This document shows, piece by piece, positions 1 through 6,344 of a stretch of DNA of 12,301 nucleotides (positions are counted from its first letter, which is position 1; every line of letters starts with the position of its first letter). A program made the position numbers and the translations under genes. This DNA is from Erysipelotrichaceae bacterium (GTDB lineage Bacteria; Bacillota_I; Bacilli_A; Erysipelotrichales; Coprobacillaceae). The notes beneath the pieces are model-generated. The model was not told the origin of the DNA. It did no database searches and saw nothing but the letters and a program-made list of their open reading frames with translations. The stretch lies in assembly GCA_021200395.1 (NCBI GenBank), contig JAJQGQ010000146.1:1-12301 (forward strand), in the 5' to 3' direction.

Positions 1-1
1 A

Positions 2-107
2 CCCCATAAATTTTGAGTGCCTATCGATTTCCCAAGTTATTTGAGAACATCAATATTTTAAAGATAAAGATATTGAAGCGATATATACAAGTCCACTTGA
101 TCGATGC
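2..107 (+). pseudogene. Eroded 5' part of the histidine phosphatase/HD gene
   Basis: The reading frame of the next gene stays open only back to a TGA at 42-44. Between that stop and its first ATG (108) it encodes EHQYFKDKDIEAIYTSPLDRC, whose YTSPLxRCxQTA segment is a hallmark of the histidine phosphatase family, so the family homology clearly extends upstream of the ATG. A different frame (17-49) reads VPIDFPSYL, which resembles the G-x-x-D-x-P-L-S segment that normally precedes it. All three forward frames carry stops within 1-61 (7-9, 14-16, 42-44, 59-61). The RHGxT catalytic motif, expected about 55 residues before YTSPL, is not recoverable here. I infer one or more frameshifts; a local sequencing or assembly error is the alternative. 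Confidence 0.5.
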
Positions 108-965
108 ATGCAAACAGCTGCAATTATATCCAATCAAAACATTGAAGTTGTTGAAGACTTAAGAGAAATATATATGGGCGAATGGGAAAATAAACCATTA
201 TCTTCCATAAAAAAGACACTTACAAGTGAGCCGATTTATGGTGAAGGTAGAAAAAGAGCATTACTTAGATTTCAAAAAGCTATCAATCATCTTATTCAAC
301 AAACAACAGGTAATATTATAGTCGTTGCTCATGCTGGTATTAATTGTTGTTATTTAGCTTATCTACAAGGATTAGATATTGATACATCTAGAGCTTTAAG
401 ACAGCCTTATGGATGTATGAATATCATTAATATAGATACGATGAAAGTTGAACAAATGGGTATTATGAGTGAACCCTATCCAAGTATTGATACATGCTTA
501 AGCTTATTACATCTTTATCAAGTACCAGAAAATATTATTCAACATTCCATTGCAGTATGTAAAGAAGCATTATTTATGGCTTTACAACTCAATGAAACAG
601 GGTTAAATTTGAATTTAGATTTGATTAAAAGTTGTAGTTTGCTGCACGATATTGCAAGAGTAAAACCTAATCATAGTGAAGCAGGTGCACAAATCGTCAA
701 TAAAGAAGGATATCCTTTACTCTCTGGTATTATTTCACAACATCATGATTTAGAGCTTATTCATGATGTACCAACAGAGTGTGAAGTTGTCTATTTAGCA
801 GATAAATATATTCAAGGAACACAAAAAGTGACAATTAATGATAGATTTTCTCAAAGCTTAAATAAATGTCATAGTGATGAAGCTAGACAAGCTCATCAAA
901 GACGTTATAATCAAGCAATTGAGGTTGAAAATCTTATTTTCAAATATATTGATAAAGAGGGGTAG
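108..965 (+). CDS. Histidine phosphatase (N-truncated) fused to HD-domain phosphohydrolase
   Basis: Two domains are visible in 285 residues. Residues 1-115 are the back half of a histidine phosphatase: MQTAAII, LREIYMGEWENK (18-29) and the second catalytic histidine in VVAHAGIN (H75). The first catalytic motif RHG is missing, so this half should be inactive as written. Residues 125-285 form an HD hydrolase domain of the YqeK/HDIG kind, with candidate metal ligands H146, H180-D181 (LLHDIAR), H189, H212-H213 and D232 (YLADK). Such proteins probably act on a nucleotide or phosphoester, but the substrate is unknown. The gene ends 2 nt before moaC, so it is probably co-transcribed with Moco synthesis genes. 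The ATG at 108 has no convincing ribosome binding site and lies inside a conserved motif, so it is unlikely to be the ancestral start. The gene is either a pseudogene or survives as an HD-only protein. Confidence 0.6.
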   Translation: MQTAAIISNQNIEVVEDLREIYMGEWENKPLSSIKKTLTSEPIYGEGRKRALLRFQKAINHLIQQTTGNIIVVAHAGINCCYLAYLQGLDIDTSRALRQPYGCMNIINIDTMKVEQMGIMSEPYPSIDTCLSLLHLYQVPENIIQHSIAVCKEALFMALQLNETGLNLNLDLIKSCSLLHDIARVKPNHSEAGAQIVNKEGYPLLSGIISQHHDLELIHDVPTECEVVYLADKYIQGTQKVTINDRFSQSLNKCHSDEARQAHQRRYNQAIEVENLIFKYIDKEG

Positions 966-967
966 TT

Positions 968-1462
968 ATGGATTTTACACATTTTGATAATGAGGGCAAT
1001 GCTATTATGGTAGATGTCAGCAATAAAAATGTAACGGAAAGAACGGCACTTGCTAAAGGCAGCATTTATTTAAGCCAGGAATGCTATGATAAAGTTAAAG
1101 AAGGTAAAATGAAAAAAGGTGATGTTTTATCAGTTGCACGAATAGCTGGTATTATGGGAGCTAAAAAAACATCAGAATTGATACCTTTATGTCACATGAT
1201 TCCTTTAACTAAGCTTACGATAGATTTTGAAATGGTGGACGATTTTTGTGAAATAAAAGCTATCTGTCTAGCAAAAACAAATGCACAAACAGGTGTAGAA
1301 ATGGAAGCTTTAACAGGTGTACAAATTGCTTTATTAACCATTTATGATATGTGTAAAGCCGTTGATAAAGCAATGGAAATAGGAAATATATATTTAGAAA
1401 AGAAAACAGGTGGTAAAAGTGGCACTTTTATCAACCATAAGAAGGTAAATCATGAAGGATAG
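968..1462 (+). CDS. moaC: Cyclic pyranopterin monophosphate synthase MoaC
   Basis: MoaC is the cytoplasmic enzyme that, after MoaA, converts 3',8-cyclo-7,8-dihydro-GTP into cyclic pyranopterin monophosphate, the first stable Moco intermediate. The 164-residue length is normal. Conserved blocks are MVDVSNKNVTERTALAKG (14-31), KKGDVLSVARIAGIMGAKKT (49-68), ELIPLCHM (70-77) and GVEMEALTGVQIALLTIYDM (109-128). Residues aligning with the E. coli active site (K51, H77, E112, E114, D128, K131) are present with a one-residue offset: K50, H76, E111, E113, D127, K130. A small deviation is CHM where most family members have CHP. AGAGGGG at 956-962 lies five bases before the ATG. The gene starts 2 nt after the HD gene and its last 11 bases overlap moaA, implying one translation-coupled operon. 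Confidence 0.97.
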   Translation: MDFTHFDNEGNAIMVDVSNKNVTERTALAKGSIYLSQECYDKVKEGKMKKGDVLSVARIAGIMGAKKTSELIPLCHMIPLTKLTIDFEMVDDFCEIKAICLAKTNAQTGVEMEALTGVQIALLTIYDMCKAVDKAMEIGNIYLEKKTGGKSGTFINHKKVNHEG

Positions 1463-2453
1463 TTTAAATCGTGAAATTGATTATATGCGTATATCTATTA
1501 CTGATCGCTGTAATCTTAGATGTCAATACTGTATGCCTCAAGGCATTAAACAGACAATGATGAGTGATATTTTAACTTTTGAAGAAATGGCTCATATTGT
1601 ATCTATTGGAGCAAAATTAGGCATTAAAAAGATTAAAGTGACTGGTGGTGAACCACTCGTAAGACTTGGATGCTGTGATTTTATTAAAATGTTAAAAAAC
1701 ATAGAAGGCATTGAACAAGTAACGATTACAACCAATGGTGTATTATTAGATCGTTATATGGATGATTTAATTACAGCAGGTGTTGATAGTATTAATGTGA
1801 GTATTGATACTTTAAATAGGGAATTGTATCAGAAGTTAACAGGTTTTGATAAATTAGATGAAGTATTACAATCATTAAAAATCTTAACAAATTATGATAT
1901 ACCTGTTAAAATTAATGCTGTATCGATTGATTTACATGAATATGGCATGCGTTATGGAATAGATGTTTTAAAAACTGATTATCAAAATCTTATTGAATTA
2001 GCTCATTACAATAAGATTGATGTTAGATTTATAGAAATGATGCCTATTGGTTATGGGAAAAACTTTGAAACTATCAATCATCAAGATTTTTTACAACAAT
2101 TAAAAAAGGATTATGTATTACAAGAAGATTCAACCATTCATGGGAATGGACCAGCCGTCTATTATAAAATAGATGGCTATGAAGGAAGTATTGGCCTTAT
2201 AAGTGCAATTCATGGTAAGTTCTGTGATAGCTGTAATCGTATAAGATTGACATCTCAAGGATATTTAAAAACATGTTTATGTTTTAATGATGGGGTTGAT
2301 TTACGAACTATATTAAGAAGTGGTGCTCATAATAGGGATGAACTATTAGAAGAAGCCATTAAAAAAGCCATTGTACATAAACCTAATGCGCATCGTTTTG
2401 AAAACAAAGAAGATATTAGTGAAGATAAAAATATGTATATGATAGGGGGATAA
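1452..2453 (+). CDS. moaA: GTP 3',8-cyclase MoaA (radical SAM)
   Basis: MoaA is a radical SAM enzyme with two [4Fe-4S] clusters that starts Moco synthesis by cyclising GTP. The N-terminal cluster motif C20-x3-C24-x2-C27 (TDRCNLRCQYCMPQG) and the SAM-binding VTGGEPLVR (63-71) are present. The C-terminal GTP-side cluster is C258-x2-C261-x13-C275 (FCDSCNRIRL ... KTCL). The protein ends in the Gly-Gly tail (MIGG) required in MoaA proteins. The 333-residue length is normal. The segment between KINAV (153-157) and VRFIEMMPIG (191-200) is roughly ten residues longer than I recall for the family. The start overlaps moaC by 11 bp and follows AGAAGG; the next gene begins 2 nt downstream. Confidence 0.97.
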   Translation: MKDSLNREIDYMRISITDRCNLRCQYCMPQGIKQTMMSDILTFEEMAHIVSIGAKLGIKKIKVTGGEPLVRLGCCDFIKMLKNIEGIEQVTITTNGVLLDRYMDDLITAGVDSINVSIDTLNRELYQKLTGFDKLDEVLQSLKILTNYDIPVKINAVSIDLHEYGMRYGIDVLKTDYQNLIELAHYNKIDVRFIEMMPIGYGKNFETINHQDFLQQLKKDYVLQEDSTIHGNGPAVYYKIDGYEGSIGLISAIHGKFCDSCNRIRLTSQGYLKTCLCFNDGVDLRTILRSGAHNRDELLEEAIKKAIVHKPNAHRFENKEDISEDKNMYMIGG

Positions 2454-2455
2454 GG

Positions 2456-3391
2456 ATGAAAGGAATCGTTAAAGCGGTTTGTTTAAGTAAATATAGAGGT
2501 ACTGAAAAGAAACCAGTTGACGAAGGGCATTTGCTTGTTGATTTTGGTCTAGAAGAAGATGCTCATGCGGGTAATTGGCATCGTCAAGTCAGCTTGCTTT
2601 CATATGATAAAGTGAAAGAATTCAATGAAAAAGGTGGCAATGCTCATGATGGTGCCTTTGGAGAAAATATTTTAGTTGAAGGTATCGATTTTAGAAATCT
2701 ACCAGTAGGAACTCGCTTTTATGTCAATGATGCTGTTTTGGAAATGACACAAATAGGTAAGGAATGTCATACCCATTGTGCGATATATCATCGTGTTGGT
2801 GATTGTATTATGCCTAGAGAAGGTGTTTTTGCGAAAGTGATTCAAGAAGGTTATGTAAAAGCTGGAGATGAAATGAGCGTTGAATTACCTAGTTTAGATC
2901 GTCCTTTTCAAGCAGCTATTATTACTATGAGTGATAAAGGTTTTAAAGGTGATAGAGTTGATCTAAGTGGCCCTATGGCTAAACAAATATTAGAAGAAAA
3001 TGGTTATGAAGTTGTTGAAACCTTGATTTTACCTGATGAACCTGAAATGCTCAAAAAAGAACTCATGCGTTTAACAGATGGTAGACAAGTGGATTTGATA
3101 TTAACGAGTGGTGGTACAGGTTTTTCTATGCGTGATCAAACACCTGAAGCAACATTAGCTGTTATGGATAGAAATGCACCTGGTATTAGTGAATATATGA
3201 GAATGAAATCAAGTGAGATTACGGATCGAGCAATGTTAAGTAGAGGGGTTTCAGTGATTCGTAAGTCAACATTGATTATTAATTTGCCAGGCAGTCCTAA
3301 GGCTGTCAAAGAAAGTTTGGACGTTATTCTTCATGCTTTGGATCATGGTCTAAAGATCTTACGTGGAAGCGCAAATGAATGCGCAAGATAA
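2456..3391 (+). CDS. MOSC domain-MogA/MoaB fusion protein
   Basis: The protein has 311 residues in two domains. Residues 1-145 are a MOSC domain (pyridoxal-independent sulfur-carrier fold) with HAGNWHRQVSLLS (37-49), GAFGENILVEG (66-76) and a Cys-rich segment GKECHTHCAIYHRVGDCIMP (101-120) whose cysteines C104, C108 and C117 are candidates for sulfur binding. Residues 150-305 are a MogA/MoaB-type molybdopterin-binding domain: ITMSDKGFKGDRVDLSG (156-172), TSGGTGFSMRDQTPEAT (217-233) and NLPGSPKAVKE (276-286). MogA adenylylates molybdopterin before molybdate insertion. MOSC domains are found in Moco-linked sulfur transfer, so the fusion may bring two late Moco steps together, but the MOSC role here is inferred. 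The start is 2 nt after moaA with AGGGGG just upstream. The stop codon lies in a palindrome (3388-3405). Confidence 0.93.
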   Translation: MKGIVKAVCLSKYRGTEKKPVDEGHLLVDFGLEEDAHAGNWHRQVSLLSYDKVKEFNEKGGNAHDGAFGENILVEGIDFRNLPVGTRFYVNDAVLEMTQIGKECHTHCAIYHRVGDCIMPREGVFAKVIQEGYVKAGDEMSVELPSLDRPFQAAIITMSDKGFKGDRVDLSGPMAKQILEENGYEVVETLILPDEPEMLKKELMRLTDGRQVDLILTSGGTGFSMRDQTPEATLAVMDRNAPGISEYMRMKSSEITDRAMLSRGVSVIRKSTLIINLPGSPKAVKESLDVILHALDHGLKILRGSANECAR

Positions 3392-3405
3392 TCCCTTGGG
3401 ATTAT
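3388..3405. terminator. Palindrome ATAATCCC-TT-GGGATTAT, possible attenuator or weak terminator
   Basis: A perfect 8-bp inverted repeat with a 2-nt centre spans the stop codon of the MOSC-MogA gene and is followed by TTT (TTTT counting the last stem base). As RNA it would fold with a 4-nt CTTG loop and a 7-bp stem, which is short and GC-poor, with a weak U tract. It could be a leaky terminator separating Moco synthesis genes from modABC, a transcript-stabilising hairpin, or a dyad protein site. I see no convincing -35/-10 pair in the remaining gap to modA (3406-3482), so read-through into modA seems likely. Confidence 0.35.
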
Positions 3406-3482
3406 TTTAAGAGGGAGTGCTTTTCTAAAAACGAACGCTATGAAGAATGAAAATAAAACGTTAAAAAAGAAAGGAAAAGGAA

Positions 3483-4277
3483 ATGAAAAAACTATTAAAA
3501 GTATTATTAACTTGTACTTTTGCCTTATCTATGGTTGGTTGTAGTTCAACAACTGAGGAAGAAGAAACAAGTGATTTAGAAGGAACTATCTTAGTAGCTG
3601 CTGCAGCTAGCTTAAAGAATGCTTATGAAGATGAATTGATTCCATTATTTGAATCACAATATGAAAATGTAACTGTAGAAGGAACTTATGATAGTTCTGG
3701 TAAACTTCAAACACAAATTGAAGAAGGTTTAGAAGCTGATGTCTTCATGTCTGCAGCAACTACTCAAATGGATGCTTTAGATGAAGAAGGACTTATTATG
3801 TCTGATACAATTGTTAATTTATTAGAAAACAAAATTGTCTTAATTACTCCTACTGATTCTACATTAGAATTAAGCGAATTTACTGATATCGTTAATGCTG
3901 AAAGTATTGCTTTAGGTGATCCTGAAAGTGTACCTGCAGGCCAATATGCTCAAGAAGCTTTAACAAATTTAGGTATCTGGGATGAAATTCAAGATAAAGT
4001 AAGTTTTGGTACAAATGTTACTGAAGTATTAAACCAAGTAGCAGCTGCAAGTGCTGACGCAGGTATTGTTTATGCAACTGATGCAGCTAGTATGCCTGAT
4101 GATGTTGTCGTTGTGGCAGAAGCTCCAGAAGATTCATTATCTGCTCCTGTTATTTATCCAGTTGCAGTTGTTGGTACAACAGCTAATGAAGAAATTGCTA
4201 AAGCTTTTGTAGAATTCTTACAAAGTGATGAAGCTATAGCTATTTTTGAAGAATACGGATTTACTTCAAATATCTAG
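3483..4277 (+). CDS. modA: Molybdate ABC transporter substrate-binding lipoprotein ModA
   Basis: ModA binds molybdate (and usually tungstate) outside the membrane and delivers it to ModB. The 264-residue protein starts with a lipoprotein signal: basic MKK, a hydrophobic stretch and a lipobox SMVGC with the lipidated cysteine at C20, followed by an acidic linker (EEEETSD). The mature domain begins ILVAAAASLKNAYEDEL, a ModA hallmark with the oxyanion-binding serine, and continues with YDSSGKLQTQIEEG and ADVFMSA. Later parts (GDPESVPAGQYAQEAL; VNQVAAASADAGIVYATDA-like hinge region) also fit the family. An AAGGAAAAGG purine stretch precedes the ATG. It lies 91 nt after the MOSC-MogA gene and 9 nt before modB. 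Tungstate or another oxyanion cannot be excluded, but the Moco context favours molybdate. Confidence 0.95.
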   Translation: MKKLLKVLLTCTFALSMVGCSSTTEEEETSDLEGTILVAAAASLKNAYEDELIPLFESQYENVTVEGTYDSSGKLQTQIEEGLEADVFMSAATTQMDALDEEGLIMSDTIVNLLENKIVLITPTDSTLELSEFTDIVNAESIALGDPESVPAGQYAQEALTNLGIWDEIQDKVSFGTNVTEVLNQVAAASADAGIVYATDAASMPDDVVVVAEAPEDSLSAPVIYPVAVVGTTANEEIAKAFVEFLQSDEAIAIFEEYGFTSNI

Positions 4278-4286
4278 GAGATTAAA

Positions 4287-4961
4287 ATGGATTGGAGTCC
4301 TGTATTAATATCAATGAGGACTGCAATTGTTTCCATATTTTTTACATTTTTTCTAGGATTATTAGCAGCCTGGTTTGTGGTAAGACTAAAAAGTAATGTT
4401 GCCAAGGTTATCCTTGATGGCATGCTTACACTCCCATTAGTTTTACCACCAACGGTTGTTGGTTTCTTTTTGCTTTATATCTTTGGCGTAAAAAGACCAA
4501 TAGGTATGTTTTTTATCAATTATTTTGGTGTTAAAATTGCTTTTTCATGGTATGCAACGGTGATTGCAGCTGTTGTGATGTCATTTCCATTGATGTATCG
4601 AAATGCAAAAGGTGCTTTTGAGCAAGTAGATAGCAATTTACTTGATGCAGGAAGAACACTCGGTATGAGTGAATTTCAAATTCTTTATAAGATATTATTA
4701 CCGAATGCCTTACCTGGTGTTATTAGTGGTGGTGTATTAGCTTTTGCAAGAGGACTAGGTGAATTTGGTGCAACAGCGATGATTGCAGGTAATATTGCAG
4801 GTAAAACAAGAACGCTTCCAATGGCTGTATATAGTGAAGTAGCAGCTGGTAATATGGATAAAGCTTATCAATATGTTATCGTGATTGTTTGCATTGCTTT
4901 TGTAGCTGTCTTTATTATGGATGCAATTAGTATCTATAATGAAAGGAAGTGGCATTCATGA
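4287..4961 (+). CDS. modB: Molybdate ABC transporter permease ModB
   Basis: This is the integral membrane channel subunit of the molybdate importer, 224 residues, usual for ModB. Hydrophobic segments are visible near residues 8-34, 45-68, 87-105, 135-155 and 193-215, consistent with about five transmembrane helices. The LPLVLPPTVVGFFLLY block near residues 48-63 is typical of ModB. The cytoplasmic coupling (EAA) loop reads DAGRTLGMSEFQILYKILLP and is followed by GGVLAFARGLGEFGATAMIAG, a strong ModB/CysT-type signature. AGGAG overlaps the modA stop codon and sits at good distance from the ATG. The stop overlaps the modC start as ATGA (4958-4961), indicating translational coupling with the ATPase. 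Confidence 0.95.
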   Translation: MDWSPVLISMRTAIVSIFFTFFLGLLAAWFVVRLKSNVAKVILDGMLTLPLVLPPTVVGFFLLYIFGVKRPIGMFFINYFGVKIAFSWYATVIAAVVMSFPLMYRNAKGAFEQVDSNLLDAGRTLGMSEFQILYKILLPNALPGVISGGVLAFARGLGEFGATAMIAGNIAGKTRTLPMAVYSEVAAGNMDKAYQYVIVIVCIAFVAVFIMDAISIYNERKWHS

Positions 4962-5980
4962 AAGTAGATATTCATAAAAAGCTTAAAGAGTTTGACTTAA
5001 ATGTTAAGTTTCAAATAGATCAAGGTTGTTTAGGTATTTTAGGTGCATCGGGTTGTGGTAAGAGTATGACTTTAAAATCTATTGCTGGTATAGTCAGTGC
5101 AGATAGTGGTTATATTTCTATTGATGATAAAGTTCTTTTTGATTCTCAAAATAAAGTAAACTTAAAACCACAAAAAAGAAAAGTCGGATATCTCTTTCAA
5201 AACTATGCTCTATTTCCAAATATGAGTGTTGAACAAAATATAGCTTGTGGATTAGAAAAAAAGGACGATGAACGTATTAATGAAATGATACAACGTTTTC
5301 ATTTACAAGGCTTAGAAAAGCGCTATCCTCGTCAATTATCTGGAGGGCAACAACAGCGTGTTGCTTTAGCTAGAATTTTGGCCTATGAACCAAGCGTTAT
5401 CTTATTAGATGAACCTTTTTCTGCTATGGATACCTTCTTAAAAGAAGAACTAAGATTAGAACTTATCAAAGTACTGAAAGAATATAAAGGTGTTTCATTA
5501 CTTGTCACTCATGATAGAGATGAAGCATATCAACTATGTGATAATTTGATGCTTTTAGATCAAGGTAAAGTTATTGCTTTTGGTAAGACGAAAGAAGTTT
5601 TTGAAAATCCAGGAACGATTAAAGCAGCAAGACTGACTGGTTGTAAAAACATATCACGTATTGAAAGAATTTCTGATGATAAGGTTAAAGCATTAGATTG
5701 GAATGATTTAGAATTAGAAGTTTCACAAGAAATAGATGATTCTATTCAATATATTGGTATACGTGCTCATGATATGCATATCACTGATTCAAAAGTTAAT
5801 CGTATTCCTGTTGGGATACCTCAAGTATCAGAAATGCCTTTTGAATGGTATGTAACACTAGAAAATGGATTATGGTGGAAAATAGAAAAAGATATGCATA
5901 TTCATGATTATCATGACATGCTACCAGAATTTCTAACAATTGCACCTCAATCAATATTATTATTAAAAGATGATATATAA
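4958..5980 (+). CDS. modC: Molybdate ABC transporter ATP-binding protein ModC
   Basis: This ATPase powers ModB. I choose the ATG at 4958 (340 residues) over the in-frame GTG at 4949 because it forms an ATGA overlap with modB and lies 8 nt after AAAGGAAG, whereas the GTG sits directly on that ribosome binding site. Nucleotide-binding motifs in 340-residue numbering: Walker A GASGCGKS (29-36), Q-loop YLFQNYALFP (78-87), signature LSGGQQQR (127-134), Walker B ILLDEP (148-153) and H-loop VTHDRDEAY (183-191). The last 110 residues are where ModC proteins carry a molybdate-responsive TOBE-like domain. IGIRAHDM fits its start, but the rest, including a Trp-rich LWWKI, is divergent. A terminator follows the stop immediately, so this is the last gene of its transcript. 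Confidence 0.95.
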   Translation: MKVDIHKKLKEFDLNVKFQIDQGCLGILGASGCGKSMTLKSIAGIVSADSGYISIDDKVLFDSQNKVNLKPQKRKVGYLFQNYALFPNMSVEQNIACGLEKKDDERINEMIQRFHLQGLEKRYPRQLSGGQQQRVALARILAYEPSVILLDEPFSAMDTFLKEELRLELIKVLKEYKGVSLLVTHDRDEAYQLCDNLMLLDQGKVIAFGKTKEVFENPGTIKAARLTGCKNISRIERISDDKVKALDWNDLELEVSQEIDDSIQYIGIRAHDMHITDSKVNRIPVGIPQVSEMPFEWYVTLENGLWWKIEKDMHIHDYHDMLPEFLTIAPQSILLLKDDI

Positions 5981-6010
5981 AAATCAGTAGAGCGATGTCT
6001 ACTGATTTTT
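5979..6010 (+). terminator. Rho-independent terminator after modC
   Basis: A perfect 13-bp inverted repeat, AAAAATCAGTAGA and TCTACTGATTTTT, flanks the 6-nt loop GCGATG and begins within the modC stop codon. The right arm ends in a run of five T. It closes the modABC transcript. The A-rich left arm would also give a U tract on the opposite strand. Confidence 0.88.
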
Positions 6011-6044
6011 GTTCAATATATAAATTCAAATGTTTCATTTTATC

Positions 6045-6073
6045 TAGTCAATCTTTTTTTTGTAGGATATAAT
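6045..6073 (+). promoter_or_regulatory. Sigma-A-type promoter for the moeA-like/xdhC unit
   Basis: TAGTCA (6045-6050, 4 of 6 matches to TTGACA) and a perfect TATAAT (6068-6073) are separated by 17 nt, the optimal spacing. It lies 35 nt after the modC terminator and is the best promoter candidate for the genes from 6345 onward. Transcription would start near 6080, giving a leader of about 265 nt. Confidence 0.65.
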
Positions 6074-6112
6074 GAATATCAAGGTACTTGACGAATAGGA
6101 AGGAAAAAGGGT

Positions 6113-6328
6113 ATGATTATTATCATGTAACTATTGTGCCATTGATTGTAAGAATGAATGGTGGTACATATCAATATCCTGGTTAATATTTCTACAGGAC
6201 AATTGATATTAGAAGAATTTGATATGAGATATTTTGAGATGGAAACAAATGAAAGAGTGTTTGATTATCATGATATCAATCAAATTGTTTCTTTCATTGA
6301 AAATTATTTTTTTGAAAGCGTTATATAA
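6113..6328 (+). pseudogene. Frameshifted remnant of a small unknown gene in the leader
   Basis: This stretch reads like coding sequence split over two frames. A purine-rich site (AGGAAGGAAAAAGG) precedes ATG 6113, but that frame stops after five codons. The +2-shifted frame from 6118 reads YDYYHVTIVPLIVRMNGGTY and on to QYPG, stopping at 6184-6186. The original frame then continues with VNISTGQLILEEFDMRYFEM and runs to TAA at 6326-6328; an ATG at 6158 would open 56 codons of it. Two single-base indels, near 6116 and near 6184, would restore one protein of about 72 residues. I do not recognise the family. Alternatives are a genuine 56-residue protein from 6158, which has no clear ribosome binding site, or a non-coding leader. 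Apart from this, the terminator and the promoter, I see nothing in 5981-6344. Confidence 0.4.
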
Positions 6329-6330
6329 CG
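6319..6330. promoter_or_regulatory. CGTTATATAACG palindrome upstream of the moeA-like gene
   Basis: A perfect 12-bp palindrome sits 14 nt before the start codon, just ahead of the ribosome binding site AGAGGA (6333-6338). With its right flank it reads TATATAACGAT (6322-6332), which resembles one half of the ModE-type operator as I remember it, but the matching left half is absent. It may be a regulatory site or chance in AT-rich DNA. Confidence 0.25.
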
Positions 6331-6344
6331 ATAGAGGAAACATA

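Noticed and set aside
4755..4955. Open frame on the minus strand inside modB
   Set aside because: It lies wholly antisense to a well-supported permease gene, its translation is Cys/His/Asn-rich low-complexity text and it has no ribosome binding site.
5796..6038. Minus-strand open frame across the modC 3' end and terminator
   Set aside because: It overlaps the ModC C-terminus and the terminator hairpin, and shows no recognisable domain; its hydrophobic look reflects AT-rich antisense sequence.
6234..6344. Upstream in-frame extension of the moeA-like gene
   Set aside because: The 37 added residues are hydrophobic and Ile/Leu/Lys-rich without family similarity, overlap the leader remnant, and the ATG at 6345 has a proper ribosome binding site.
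6074..6344. Moco riboswitch in the moeA-like leader
   Set aside because: I could not recognise a conserved multi-stem aptamer there, and the sequence looks more like decayed coding DNA.
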